Part shown: positions 47,893 through 58,141 of the stretch, in pieces
How the letters are laid out: each line of letters starts with the position of its first letter
Numbering within the stretch: position 1 is the stretch's first letter
From: Modicisalibacter luteus DSM 23508
GTDB lineage: Bacteria > Pseudomonadota > Gammaproteobacteria > Pseudomonadales > Halomonadaceae
Length of the DNA: 64,000 bases
Assembly: GCF_000378505.1 (NCBI RefSeq)
Contig: NZ_KB899989.1
Span: forward strand, 236,321-300,320
Direction: 5' to 3'
Translations under genes and position numbers: made by a program
The notes under the pieces: generated by a model
What the model saw: only the letters and a program-made list of their open reading frames with translations
Told to the model about the DNA's origin: nothing
Database searches by the model: none

Positions 47893-48882
47893 TCACCAGC
47901 CCTGAGTATGTGTCTCAACCAGCGTGGTAAGCAACGCGATGTGGTCGTCTCGATCGTTAAGGGCAGGGATGTAACGATAAACCTTACCGCCAGCGTTTAT
48001 GAAGTTATCGCGGTTTTCCACTTCCAGCTCTTCAAGCGTCTCGAGGCAGTCGGCAGCGAACGCGGGGCTAATGATGTCGACATGCTCCACCCCTTCGCCC
48101 CCCCAGGACTTTAGGGTCTCGTCAGTGTAGGGCTTCAGCCACTCCTCACGCCCGAACCGAGACTGATAGCTCATGAGCCACTCGTCATCGCCCAGCCCCA
48201 GCGCTTCAGCAACCCGTCGGCTAGTGGTCTCGCAATGCCGGGGATAAGGATCCCCTTCATCTGCGTAGCGCTGGGGAATGCCATGATACGACATCAATAA
48301 GCGGCCACGCTGGCCACCATGGCGAGCCCAGTGATCGCGTACACTATTGGCCAGCGCCTCGATATAGCCCGGATGGTCGTGATAATCGCGAACCAGGCGC
48401 AACTCAGGTAAGTGTGGACACGGTTTGAGCGCCTTTGCCAAACGGTCAAACACAGCCGCAGTGGTGGATTTGGAGAACTGGGGATACAGCGGCAGAACCA
48501 GAATGCGATCGACTCCGGCATCGCGCAGCGCCTTGCCGGCGGTCTCCATGCTCGGCTCGCCATAGGTCATGGCCAATTCGACGGGAATATCTTCGCCTAG
48601 GCGCTCAGCCAAGTTGGCCTTGAGTGCCTGCTGCTGGAGCCGTCCGAAGACCAGCAGCGGAGAGCCTTCCTTCATCCATATGGATTCATAGCCCTTCGCC
48701 ACGCGAGCGGGGCGTGTACGCAGAATGAAACCATTCAGGATAAACCACCACAACGGGCGAGGCGCATCGACAACCCGTTCGTCCCATAGGAATTCGGCAA
48801 GGTAACGGCGCACTGCCTCAGGTGTCGGTGCATCCGGGGTGCCAAGGTTGGCCAACAACACACCGAATCGGGCAGTCGTCAT
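47893..48882 (-). CDS. hemH: Ferrochelatase
   Basis: A 329-residue ferrochelatase, which inserts Fe2+ into protoporphyrin IX in the last step of haem synthesis. It begins with GVLLANLGTPDAPTPEAVRR, and the active-site region is LLMSYHGIPQRYADEGDPYP (catalytic His). Next come YQSRFGREEWLKPYTDET and ISPAFAADCLETLEE with the conserved Glu. ATG 48882 has AAGGAG 7 bases upstream; a GTG one codon earlier is less likely. It is divergent from the DCC-family gene, with a TGTACA-centred palindrome between them. Confidence 0.96.
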   Translation of the reverse strand: MTTARFGVLLANLGTPDAPTPEAVRRYLAEFLWDERVVDAPRPLWWFILNGFILRTRPARVAKGYESIWMKEGSPLLVFGRLQQQALKANLAERLGEDIPVELAMTYGEPSMETAGKALRDAGVDRILVLPLYPQFSKSTTAAVFDRLAKALKPCPHLPELRLVRDYHDHPGYIEALANSVRDHWARHGGQRGRLLMSYHGIPQRYADEGDPYPRHCETTSRRVAEALGLGDDEWLMSYQSRFGREEWLKPYTDETLKSWGGEGVEHVDIISPAFAADCLETLEELEVENRDNFINAGGKVYRYIPALNDRDDHIALLTTLVETHTQGW

Positions 48883-48968
48883 CACTCATCTCCTTGCTAC
48901 GCTTTCATGAGCAGCCAGTTTACCAAGCACGACTTGCACAGCGGGAATGAAGTTATGCTATCAACCAG

Positions 48969-48980
48969 ATTTGTACAAAT
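48969..48980. promoter_or_regulatory. ATTTGTACAAAT palindrome between hemH and the DCC gene
   Basis: A perfect 12-bp palindrome. On the minus strand it overlaps a TTGTAC -35 (48973-48978) followed after 15-17 bases by weak -10 sequences for hemH. A weaker TATGCT lies 12 bases away at 48954-48959. The TGTACA core and -35 overlap recall sites of LitR/CarH-type MerR photoreceptors. No such regulator gene is in the window. Confidence 0.45.
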
Positions 48981-49049
48981 TTTGGAAAAACCATGCTCAT
49001 TCCATTCATGCACAGTTCCAGCTGATTTCTATGGCATACCGGAGCGCTA

Positions 49050-49430
49050 ATGAATTCTCCACTCGACGCCCGTGCTCCCATCACGCTTTTCTACGATGGC
49101 GGCTGCCCGCTCTGCCGGCGACAGGTCGCTTGGGTGAAGCGTCGAAGAGGACATGATCGCGTGCGCTTCATCGACATTCGCGCCCGCGGGTTCGACCCTA
49201 CTCAATGGGACCGAACCTGCGATGAACTGATGGGACGCCTGTTTGCCCTCGACAGCGAAGGACGCTGGTACGCCGGCATGGATTCGACGCGTGCGCTGTA
49301 TGCCGTGCTGGGCTATCGGGGATGGGTGAGGCTATCCAGCCTGCCAGGGCTCGATATGATGCTCGACAGGCTGTATCTGGCTGTGGCGAAACGGCGCAAT
49401 CGCATCGGTCGATGGGTTGGCCGGGAATAG
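49050..49430 (+). CDS. DCC-family (DUF393) thiol-disulphide protein
   Basis: A 126-residue DUF393 protein named for its Asp-Cys-Cys signature, here ITLFYDGGCPLCRRQV with cysteines at 19 and 22. A thioredoxin-like role is assumed but unproven. Characteristic later stretches are MGRLFALDSEGRWYAGMDST and YRGWVRLSSLPGL. It is divergent from hemH and convergent with the DUF6482-like gene. DUF393 genes often neighbour photolyase and haem genes, so shared control with hemH is plausible. Confidence 0.85.
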   Translation: MNSPLDARAPITLFYDGGCPLCRRQVAWVKRRRGHDRVRFIDIRARGFDPTQWDRTCDELMGRLFALDSEGRWYAGMDSTRALYAVLGYRGWVRLSSLPGLDMMLDRLYLAVAKRRNRIGRWVGRE

Positions 49431-49439
49431 AATCACCGC

Positions 49440-49742
49440 CTAGAAGACCAGTGGCATGCGTGATGTCAGCGGCTCGTGATAGTTGGCCTCATGACCAATC
49501 ATCTCATCGTGGGCCACGAACTGTACAAGGTACGCACGGTGTATGCCGGCTCGCTTGAGTTCCAGGTAAGCGTCATCCAGAGAACGGAACAGTACCGGCT
49601 TGCCCTGCCTCATCAGCAGGTGGCGTCCGCCTTCCACGTCTTCCAGCTCGATTTGATAAAAGTTGCTACCAGCATGGCTGATGATACGGATTTCATAATT
49701 GTCATGGTGCTCTGCGAAATCTTTGAGCTCTTTGAAAATCAT
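49440..49742 (-). CDS. Conserved hypothetical protein, DUF6482-like
   Basis: A 100-residue soluble protein. ELEDVEGGRHLLMRQGKPVL followed by FRSLDDAYLELKRAGIHRAY is the pattern I associate with DUF6482 proteins of Pseudomonas and Halomonas; I am only fairly sure of the family. Function unknown. ATG 49742 begins a plausible amphipathic start. It converges with the DCC gene (10-base gap) and follows the EAL-GGDEF gene in the same direction. Confidence 0.6.
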   Translation of the reverse strand: MIFKELKDFAEHHDNYEIRIISHAGSNFYQIELEDVEGGRHLLMRQGKPVLFRSLDDAYLELKRAGIHRAYLVQFVAHDEMIGHEANYHEPLTSRMPLVF

Positions 49743-49849
49743 ACTCCCCTCCTGGGAAAACTATTGGAATGATTGGCTGGGCCTAGCCTGGCCCTTGCCC
49801 GATGACGACGTCATGTCCATTCGACGTCGCCCCTATGACCGTTTTCGGC

Positions 49850-51607
49850 CTATTGAGTTCGGCGACCTACCACCACGGTTCGCCCGTTCGCACTGCGCTT
49901 GGCTACAGACTTCCATTGCCCCCAAATATCGCTAATCGCCTCGATGGGCAGCGGCTCGGTGACCGTCAGAGCCACGACAGAGGCCCTGACCAGCGGAAAA
50001 AAGCGCCGCGTGCCGAATCGGTCCATGGCATGAAAGCCACCCGCGTCAATGGCCTGGCGTGGCAGCTTCTTCCGACAGGCTTCGACAAACCTGGACTGCA
50101 ACCGCGCCAACCGCCGCTGAACATCCGTTACCCTTGCTAACAGCAGAACAAAATCGTCTCCGCCAAGATGACCAAGAAAGTCGCCCTGCTCACAGTCGGC
50201 TTGCAATGTCTCGGCCAGCGCCAGCAACAAGCTATCGCCGAGGGCATAGCCAAACCGATCGTTGAAGGGCTTGAAGTTATCTAAATCAAACAGACAAGCC
50301 ACGAACGGCAATGACGTCTGGCAGTTGCGCTCCAGAGCCGCTCGGATCGGCAGGTTACCGGGCAGCTGCGTCAACGGGTTGGCCTGCCGTGCCAGCTGCA
50401 CTTGACGCTCTGTAATCAACTGTAGCAGACGTATGACCTGACCCATGCCCTGATAAATGCCATTTTTTGTGATTGAGAAATCCTCATCACTGACCTCGTG
50501 CTCACGCGCCGTCACCTTGCGCGATACCTGCTCCAGAGGCTCGTCCACCTCGACGGTGAGTGCGGCAGGATTCATCGCCCGGCTGACCGGTTGCTTGCCA
50601 TGCAGATCGAAACCATAGCGCTTTCCCACCAGTCCCATCAGCTGTCGACGCGATAATGTCCCGATGACCCGGCATTGGTGATCGACCACAGCCATCGCAT
50701 TGGCCTGGGGTAGCTCGCCGAAGCGCTCAGCCGCCTCGGCTACGGTCGTGTCAGGTGCCAATGACGGCTGCGGCTGTATCAACTTATGCAGCGCACTGTC
50801 CGCCAATTGGCGGCGGTTCCGCCGTTGCAGTTCGGCGAGCCAATCATCGAGAGCGGCGCGCTCCTGCCCGGGACGAGGGGTAGGATGGCCGAACAGCCAG
50901 CCTTGACAGAAGTCGACCCCCAACTCGAGCAGCACATCCAGCTCCTCGACACGTTCGACTCCCTCGGCAATGATCTGACTGCCCAGTCCATGAGAAATCT
51001 CGATGAACGAGCGTACGAAACGCCGCTTGGTGCGGTCGTTATCGATGCCGTGTACGAAGTGGCGGTCGAGCTTGACGAATTCCGGGGAAAGGTGAGACCA
51101 CAACCGCAGGCTGGCATAGCCATCCCCGAGATCGTCGAGCGCGATGGCGAATCCCATCGACTGGTAGTGGCGCACGGCCTCGGCCATAAGCTCGGGATCG
51201 ATACCTGGTGACTGCTCGGTCAGCTCGATCACCAGGCGATGGGGGGCCAGCCCGCTGCGTTCGAGAAGCTCTCGGGTCATGCCGCTGCGGTGTGCCGGGT
51301 CCAGCAGGACTTCAGGCGAGACATTGAGAAACAACCGATCTTCCAGGCCCTGGGCAGCCCAACCGGTAATCGCCCTTCGACGACATGACTGCTCGAGCGA
51401 GGCCAGTCTACCTGAGGCCCGTGCCTCGTCGAACATCGTGAGCGGCTGGACATAAGGTGTTCCTGCCGGTCCCCGCGCCAAGGCCTCGTAAGCGATGACC
51501 CGCCCGGCACGCGGTGAGACGATGGGCTGAAAGTGCACCTCGAGGGACTCGGTGTCGATCACCTCGGCGAGGGAGAGAGAGGGGATGTGGCTGGTTAGGG
51601 TCGTCAT
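49850..51607 (-). CDS. EAL-CBS-GGDEF cyclic-di-GMP signalling protein
   Basis: A 585-residue soluble protein with an unusual order. The EAL domain (about 15-260) keeps its catalytic set: E41 in YEALARG, N95, E128, the DD pair at 158-159, K179, E215 and Q235, so c-di-GMP hydrolysis is likely. Two CBS-like segments lie at about 275-395 (APDTTVAEAAERFGELPQAN, then VIGTLSRRQLMGLVG). The C-terminal GGDEF domain (about 410-560) has GGDDF at 482-486 in place of GGDEF, so cyclase activity is uncertain and it may be regulatory. CBS domains suggest control by an adenine nucleotide. No membrane segment. The ribosome binding site is weak. Confidence 0.9.
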   Translation of the reverse strand: MTTLTSHIPSLSLAEVIDTESLEVHFQPIVSPRAGRVIAYEALARGPAGTPYVQPLTMFDEARASGRLASLEQSCRRRAITGWAAQGLEDRLFLNVSPEVLLDPAHRSGMTRELLERSGLAPHRLVIELTEQSPGIDPELMAEAVRHYQSMGFAIALDDLGDGYASLRLWSHLSPEFVKLDRHFVHGIDNDRTKRRFVRSFIEISHGLGSQIIAEGVERVEELDVLLELGVDFCQGWLFGHPTPRPGQERAALDDWLAELQRRNRRQLADSALHKLIQPQPSLAPDTTVAEAAERFGELPQANAMAVVDHQCRVIGTLSRRQLMGLVGKRYGFDLHGKQPVSRAMNPAALTVEVDEPLEQVSRKVTAREHEVSDEDFSITKNGIYQGMGQVIRLLQLITERQVQLARQANPLTQLPGNLPIRAALERNCQTSLPFVACLFDLDNFKPFNDRFGYALGDSLLLALAETLQADCEQGDFLGHLGGDDFVLLLARVTDVQRRLARLQSRFVEACRKKLPRQAIDAGGFHAMDRFGTRRFFPLVRASVVALTVTEPLPIEAISDIWGQWKSVAKRSANGRTVVVGRRTQ

Positions 51608-51652
51608 GCCACATGTTATGCCCCGTCATGATGTCAGCCTGATGACAACCGC

Positions 51653-51949
51653 TTAGTCATCCTGGTAATTGGAGGGATCGATGGCCACGCCCAGAGAATT
51701 GCGATCCACCCACTTACCGGCCTTGGTCTCCTTGTAGCGAAACACCACGCGATCACCGACCGCCACCGGCAGCTCGGCATCCTCGGTCTGATAACTGTAG
51801 GTTTCACCATCGACCACCAGACTGTAGCGATACAGGTCCGGCATGCCCAGCCACTCCTTGAACGGCCCCTCACGATCCATGCTTTCCAGCGTGCCGCGCG
51901 CCTCGAGCTTGGGGATACGCTTGCGCTTACCACGAAAACCGCCCGCCAT
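51653..51949 (-). CDS. Hypothetical basic small protein
   Basis: A 98-residue protein with a very basic N-terminus (AGGFRGKRKRIPKLEARG) and a short beta-rich rest including LYRYSLVVDGETYSYQTED and VAVGDRVVFRYKETKAGKWV. No family recognised; the fold may be OB-like. ATG 51949 follows GAGGAGGCAGC, an excellent ribosome binding site, so the gene is probably real. An ATG 7 codons earlier lacks one. It sits between dnaB and the EAL-GGDEF gene in the same direction. Confidence 0.7.
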   Translation of the reverse strand: MAGGFRGKRKRIPKLEARGTLESMDREGPFKEWLGMPDLYRYSLVVDGETYSYQTEDAELPVAVGDRVVFRYKETKAGKWVDRNSLGVAIDPSNYQDD

Positions 51950-52021
51950 GCTGCCTCCTCTCGTAATCATGCCTGTCGGAGGGGCGGCATTATACGGCGC
52001 CCCGCGACAGTCTCAAGTGAA

Positions 52022-53410
52022 TCACTCCCCAAAGTGCTGGCCATAGCTATCCGGCGCGAGATCCTCGAAACGCGTGTACTTGCCGATGAAGGCCATATGC
52101 ACGGTGCCGATCGGCCCGTTACGCTGTTTGCCGATGATCAGCTCGGCCAGCCCCTTGTTGTCGGGATTGTCCGGATTATAGACCTCATCACGGTAGACAA
52201 AGGCAATCAGGTCGGCATCCTGTTCGATAGCGCCGGACTCGCGCAGATCTGACATGACCGGTCGCTTGTTGGGGCGCTGCTCCAGCGAGCGGTTGAGCTG
52301 CGACAAAGCAATCACCGGGCAGCCGAATTCCTTGGCCAACCCTTTCAACGAACGTGAGATCTCCGAGATCTCGCCGGTCCGGTTCTCGGAGAACCCGGGA
52401 ATCTGCATCAACTGCAGATAGTCGATCATGATCAGGCCGATATTGTCATGCTCGCGGACGATGCGGCGGATGCGCGAGCGCATCTCGTTGGGCGACAGGG
52501 CTGCCGTATCGTCGATGAAAAGCTGCTTGTCCTTGAGCAGATTGACCGCCGAGGTCAGGCGTGGCCAATCCTCGTCTTCGAGTTGCCCGGTACGTACCCG
52601 CGTCTGGTCGATACGTCCCAATGACGACAGCATACGCAGCATCAGGGCTTCGGCCGGCATCTCCATGGAGAACACCACGACCGGCTTGTCACTGGAAATT
52701 ACCGCATGCTCGACCAGGTTCATGGCGAAAGTGGTCTTCCCCATGGAGGGACGACCGGCAATGATCACCAGGTCGGATGGTTGCAGGCCCGAGGTCATAT
52801 CATCGAGATCGCGAAACCCCGACGACAGACCGGTCATCTGGCCCTGCATGTTGAACAATTCGTCGATACGATCAACGGCCCTGGAGAGCAGCTGGCTCAT
52901 ACCGATAGGGCCGCCTGACTTGGGCCGGGATTCGCTGATCTGGAAGACCAGCCGCTCGGCCTCGTTGACCAGCTCATCGGCTGGCCGCCCCTGGGGGCTG
53001 AAGGCACTCTCGGCGATCTGGTTGGCAGCCTGGATGAGCTTACGCAGCGTGGCACGTTCACGAACGATGTCGGCATAGGCACGAATGTTCCCGGCCGATG
53101 GCGTGTTGCGCGCCAGTTCCGCCAGGTAGGCTAGCCCACCCACTGTCTCTAGCTGATCACGCGACTCCAGCGCTTCCGATAGCGTAACCACGTCCAACGG
53201 ATGCGCCGCCTCGGCGAGCTGAATCATTGCATTGAATACGAGACGGTGCTCGTAGCGGTAAAAATCATCCGCCACCAACCGCTCGGATACCGTATCCCAA
53301 GCCTCGTTGTCGAGCATCAGCCCGCCAAGTACTGACTGCTCGGCCTCCAAGGAGTGAGGCGGCACCTTCAGCGCCGCAGTTTCCTGGTCGAGTTCGAGAG
53401 TTTCACTCAT
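52022..53410 (-). CDS. dnaB: Replicative DNA helicase
   Basis: A 462-residue DnaB. The N-terminal primase-interacting domain has PPHSLEAEQSVLGGLMLDNE. The RecA-like domain has Walker A GRPSMGKTTFAMNL, then IMIDYLQLMQIPGF and the finger-like LKGLAKEFGCPVIALSQLNR and VMSDLRESGAIEQDADLIAF. It unwinds the replication fork as a hexamer. ATG 53410 gives the usual length. In most gammaproteobacteria it follows rplI directly; here a porin gene intervenes. Confidence 0.97.
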   Translation of the reverse strand: MSETLELDQETAALKVPPHSLEAEQSVLGGLMLDNEAWDTVSERLVADDFYRYEHRLVFNAMIQLAEAAHPLDVVTLSEALESRDQLETVGGLAYLAELARNTPSAGNIRAYADIVRERATLRKLIQAANQIAESAFSPQGRPADELVNEAERLVFQISESRPKSGGPIGMSQLLSRAVDRIDELFNMQGQMTGLSSGFRDLDDMTSGLQPSDLVIIAGRPSMGKTTFAMNLVEHAVISSDKPVVVFSMEMPAEALMLRMLSSLGRIDQTRVRTGQLEDEDWPRLTSAVNLLKDKQLFIDDTAALSPNEMRSRIRRIVREHDNIGLIMIDYLQLMQIPGFSENRTGEISEISRSLKGLAKEFGCPVIALSQLNRSLEQRPNKRPVMSDLRESGAIEQDADLIAFVYRDEVYNPDNPDNKGLAELIIGKQRNGPIGTVHMAFIGKYTRFEDLAPDSYGQHFGE

Positions 53411-53505
53411 GGAGTATTCCGCAGGGTTGGATGTCACGCAGGGCTATCGGTAGATAGCGGTGCCATTCTACCTCATAGTGCTGCCTCGCCCTATGACCAA
53501 CCGCA

Positions 53506-55035
<1,530 letters not shown>

Positions 55036-55101
55036 CTACAACGTAGCTCGACTGAGGCCAGACCGGCAGCACGAACCGCCTTCCGACTATCTTTGGGCAA
55101 T

Positions 55102-55134
55102 AAAAAAACGCGGCAGCCTTTCGGCTGCCGCGTT
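55102..55134 (-). terminator. Rho-independent terminator of the rpsF-rpsR-rplI operon
   Basis: A 12-bp stem (55107-55118 with 55123-55134) with a TTTC loop is followed on the minus strand by seven T residues. It lies 20 bases past the rplI stop and isolates the ribosomal operon from the porin gene. Confidence 0.9.
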
Positions 55135-55154
55135 CGTATACGAGATCGTTGAGC

Positions 55155-55601
55155 TTATTCGGCCACGACCACGATACGGATGGTGGCATCGACTTCCGCA
55201 TGCAAGTGCAGCTGGATGTCGTATTCGCCTGTAGCGCGAATCGGGCCTTCCGGCATACGCACTTCGCTCTTGGCCACGTCGATACCGGCCTGGGCAAGGG
55301 CGTCGGCCAGATCGCGCGGACCGATGGAGCCGAATAGTTTACCTTCGTCACCGGCTTTAGCCACCAGCGATAGCTCGATGTCGTTGAGCTCTTCGGCGCG
55401 AGCTTCAGCTTCACGCTTGCGCTCGGCAACTTGAGCTTCGAGTTCGGCACGCTGCGTTTCGAAGGCTTCCACGTTTTCTTTGGTTGCCGGCACGGCCAGG
55501 CCGTAGGGAACCAGGTAATTACGGCCGTAACCAGGCTTGACGGTGACCTTGTCACCCAGACCACCCAGCTTACCGATATTGTCGAGCAGAATGACTTCCA
55601 T
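55155..55601 (-). CDS. rplI: 50S ribosomal protein L9
   Basis: A 148-residue L9 of standard size. [20 protein letters not shown], then [20 protein letters not shown] form the N-terminal rRNA-binding domain; a long helix and the C-terminal domain ([20 protein letters not shown]) follow. AAGAGG precedes the ATG. It is the last gene of rpsF-rpsR-DUF2232-rplI. Confidence 0.98.
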   Translation of the reverse strand: MEVILLDNIGKLGGLGDKVTVKPGYGRNYLVPYGLAVPATKENVEAFETQRAELEAQVAERKREAEARAEELNDIELSLVAKAGDEGKLFGSIGPRDLADALAQAGIDVAKSEVRMPEGPIRATGEYDIQLHLHAEVDATIRIVVVAE

Positions 55602-55616
55602 CTCGTTAACCTCTTG

Positions 55617-56468
55617 TCATTGGCTGCGGGCCAATCGGCCGCGGAAATCCGCAAAGGTATCGATGAAACCCAGCAGCAGCACAATCAGAATCATGGGCCA
55701 AGTGGTCAGCAGCAGCACATAGAAAGCCACCAACCACAACCCGTTCATCCCCTTGAGACCAATCAATCCATGTATCAGCGCAACGCCACCCACCAGTAGC
55801 GGGACCCAAGCCAGCATGGTCAGCGCAGGTAACGCGAAGACCACGCCCAGCACTACCAGCACTACCAGCAGGATGAGCTCCCGACCTGACAGGCGCAGGG
55901 CATGGAACTCGGCTCGGAAGCCACCGGGATTGTATAACCCCGCCTGCCAGCTACGCGCCAGTGCCAGGCAAGCCACCGAGGCCAGCATGACTATCAACCC
56001 CGTTACCCCGCCAATCAGCAGGACAGCCAGTCGCTCGGTCGCCACACCCTGTTCGGTGAGATCTGCGAGCATGCGCTCGATCTCAGGAGACGATTGGCGC
56101 AACTGATCGAGTAACGGCCCAGCCCCACCAGGGGGTAGGAAGATGCCCAGCTGAACCATTGCCGCCCCGACCAGAGCACCGGCGATCAGCGTCTCGCTCC
56201 AGCGCATGCGCGAACGCAGCACGGTCGCCATCAGCGTCACCAGTAACAGGCTGGCCAGCGGAATCGTATCGCCTTGCATCCACCACCAACCGGTTGGTAG
56301 CGCGGCGGCAACGATCACCGGCATGGCCGGCCCCAGGCCACGCCGCAAGGTCACCAGGGCGGCCACTGCAGCACTGAACCAGAATAGCCAGGGAATAATG
56401 GCGGCAAGGGCGGCGGCACCCACAGCATGCGGTGTGCCGCGCATTACCCAGCGAGCCAGAGGCAGCAT
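55617..56468 (-). CDS. DUF2232-family integral membrane protein
   Basis: A 283-residue protein with about eight hydrophobic segments, of the DUF2232/YybS type often found between rpsR and rplI in gammaproteobacteria and Firmicutes. Function unknown. I start it at ATG 56468, 13 bases after the rpsR stop; longer in-frame starts lie within rpsR. The ribosome binding site is weak, so translation may be coupled to rpsR. It ends 15 bases before rplI. Confidence 0.8.
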   Translation of the reverse strand: MLPLARWVMRGTPHAVGAAALAAIIPWLFWFSAAVAALVTLRRGLGPAMPVIVAAALPTGWWWMQGDTIPLASLLLVTLMATVLRSRMRWSETLIAGALVGAAMVQLGIFLPPGGAGPLLDQLRQSSPEIERMLADLTEQGVATERLAVLLIGGVTGLIVMLASVACLALARSWQAGLYNPGGFRAEFHALRLSGRELILLVVLVVLGVVFALPALTMLAWVPLLVGGVALIHGLIGLKGMNGLWLVAFYVLLLTTWPMILIVLLLGFIDTFADFRGRLARSQ

Positions 56469-56481
56469 CACGCGATACGGC

Positions 56482-56709
56482 TTACTGGTGGCTGTCGGTA
56501 TAGGGCAGCAGCGCCAGGTAGCGAGCGCGCTTGATGGCAGTGGCAAGCTGACGCTGGTAGCGCGCTCGTGTGCCAGTGATGCGGCTCGGGACGATCTTGC
56601 CAGTCTCGGTGATGTACGCCTTGAGGGTATCGATATCTTTGTAATCGATATACTTCACGCCTTCGGCAGTGAAGCGGCAGAACTTGCGGCGACGGAAAAA
56701 GCGTGCCAT
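56482..56709 (-). CDS. rpsR: 30S ribosomal protein S18
   Basis: A 75-residue S18 with the conserved [20 protein letters not shown] start and [20 protein letters not shown]. It dimerises with S6 on 16S rRNA. It is the second gene of the rpsF operon. Confidence 0.98.
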   Translation of the reverse strand: MARFFRRRKFCRFTAEGVKYIDYKDIDTLKAYITETGKIVPSRITGTRARYQRQLATAIKRARYLALLPYTDSHQ

Positions 56710-56733
56710 GGATTATCCTCCTGGATGTGCGAA

Positions 56734-57129
56734 TTAGCTGGCTTCGGCGGTTTCGGAGCGCTCGGAACGCGGACGCTCGGGGCGTTCTTCACGACGCGGA
56801 CGCTTATCGTCAGCCTGCTTCATCATCGGAGAAGCTTCGGTGACGGCTTCCTTGCAACGCACGACCAGACTACGGATGATGGCATCGTTGAAGCGGAAGA
56901 TATTCTCGATTTCTTCGAGAGTTTCGCCGCGGCACTCGATGTTCATCAGCACATAATGGGCCTTGTGGATCTTGTTGATCGGGTAAGCCAGATGACGACG
57001 GCCCCAATCCTCGAGACGATGCACAGTGCCACCGTTTTCGGTGACGATGCCGGTGTAGCGCTCGACCATTGCCGGCACTTGCTCGCTCTGATCCGGATGG
57101 ACCATGAACACGATTTCGTAATGACGCAT
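56734..57129 (-). CDS. rpsF: 30S ribosomal protein S6
   Basis: A 131-residue S6. [20 protein letters not shown] at the start and [20 protein letters not shown] within the ferredoxin-like fold are typical. The C-terminal tail (about 97-131) is rich in Arg, Glu and Pro, the region that RimK glutamylates in E. coli, but here it has no poly-Glu end. AAGGAGACATC precedes the ATG. It has its own promoter and leads the operon. Confidence 0.98.
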   Translation of the reverse strand: MRHYEIVFMVHPDQSEQVPAMVERYTGIVTENGGTVHRLEDWGRRHLAYPINKIHKAHYVLMNIECRGETLEEIENIFRFNDAIIRSLVVRCKEAVTEASPMMKQADDKRPRREERPERPRSERSETAEAS

Positions 57130-57232
57130 GATGTCTCCTTACGGTTTGACAGCTTCCGGATGACGGGAAATTCCACCAAGGGGAAGCAAGGAGTCGTGAT
57201 TTACTGGGTGAGGGTGTTCTAAGAACCGCACA
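57130..57232 (-). promoter_or_regulatory. rpsF leader, possible S6:S18 autoregulatory RNA
   Basis: The leader of about 95 bases can form GCTTCC/GGAAGC (minus strand; 57182-57187 with 57152-57157) closing a loop with CCG and CCGG elements. In several bacteria the S6:S18 dimer binds such a hairpin with a conserved CCG. I cannot confirm the motif by eye. Confidence 0.3.
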
Positions 57233-57261
57233 ATTGTAGTGATCGCACCCCGTGCTTGCAA
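57233..57261 (-). promoter_or_regulatory. Sigma-70 promoter of the rpsF operon
   Basis: On the minus strand TTGCAA (57256-57261), 17 bases, TACAAT (57233-57238). It lies just past the rlmB stop, with a leader of about 95 bases to rpsF. Confidence 0.75.
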
Positions 57262-57280
57262 GGAATGCCTCAACCGCGGT

Positions 57281-58141
57281 TCACTTGCCTGACATGTGCC
57301 GAGCCTGACGGCGCTGCCGGACGACCTCGTAAAGGCAGACCCCAGTGGCTACGGAAACGTTGAGGCTCGATACGCTACCGGCCATGGGCAGCTTGACCAA
57401 GCCGTCACAGGCTTCACGGGTTAGCCGGCGCATGCCTTTGCCCTCCGCCCCCATGACCAGGGCACAGGCGCCGGTGAAGTCAGCCTCGAACAGGCTGGCA
57501 TCGGCTTCGCCGGCGGTACCCGTTATCCACACGCCGGCATCCTTGAGACGCTGCATGGCGCGTGCCAGGTTAGTGACCTGGTAGACAGGCATGCTCTCGG
57601 CGGCGCCGCAGGCTACCTTGCGTACCGTGGCGTTCAGCGGAGCCGCCTTGTCCTTGGGCACGATGACACCATGCGCTCCAGCAGCGTCAGCACTGCGCAG
57701 GCAGGCGCCAAAGTTATGTACGTCAGTCACCCCATCGAGGATCAGTAATAGCGGTGGCTCCGCCTGTTGCCATGCTCCCAGCCTAAGCAGCAATGCCTCT
57801 TCGTTCTGGGCAAGCAGCGGTGGACAGAACGCGATAACGCCCTGATGCGCCGCCTCCCCCGCCAGCTCGTCGAGCACCTCGCGCGGCTGCGTCACCAGAT
57901 GAGCCCCGGCATCGCGCGCTTGCGCGATCAATGCCTCCAAGCGAGAACCGGCCTGGCCCTCCTGAACCCACAATTCGCGCGGGGCTTCGCCACGCTCCAG
58001 CAGAGCGCGCACGGCATGTACGCCGAACACGCTATCGAGCCCCCCCGGCACGCTAATCGAGGACGCTCGCCGGGCCGAGTGCGGCTTACCGCGCCCGGCC
58101 TGAGATTTGTGACGCGGGCGTGCAGAGCCGCCGCGACTCAT
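57281..58141 (-). CDS. rlmB: 23S rRNA Gm2251 2-O-methyltransferase
   Basis: A 286-residue SpoU-family methyltransferase. An N-terminal L30-like substrate domain (VFGVHAVRALLERGEAPREL) is followed by the SPOUT knot: LILDGVTDVHNFGACLRSAD, then CALVMGAEGKGMRRLTRE and LPMAGSVSSLNVSVATGV. It methylates G2251 in the P-loop of 23S rRNA. The extra N-terminal 30 residues are basic. Its ATG overlaps the rnr stop, the common rnr-rlmB arrangement. Confidence 0.96.
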   Translation of the reverse strand: MSRGGSARPRHKSQAGRGKPHSARRASSISVPGGLDSVFGVHAVRALLERGEAPRELWVQEGQAGSRLEALIAQARDAGAHLVTQPREVLDELAGEAAHQGVIAFCPPLLAQNEEALLLRLGAWQQAEPPLLLILDGVTDVHNFGACLRSADAAGAHGVIVPKDKAAPLNATVRKVACGAAESMPVYQVTNLARAMQRLKDAGVWITGTAGEADASLFEADFTGACALVMGAEGKGMRRLTREACDGLVKLPMAGSVSSLNVSVATGVCLYEVVRQRRQARHMSGK

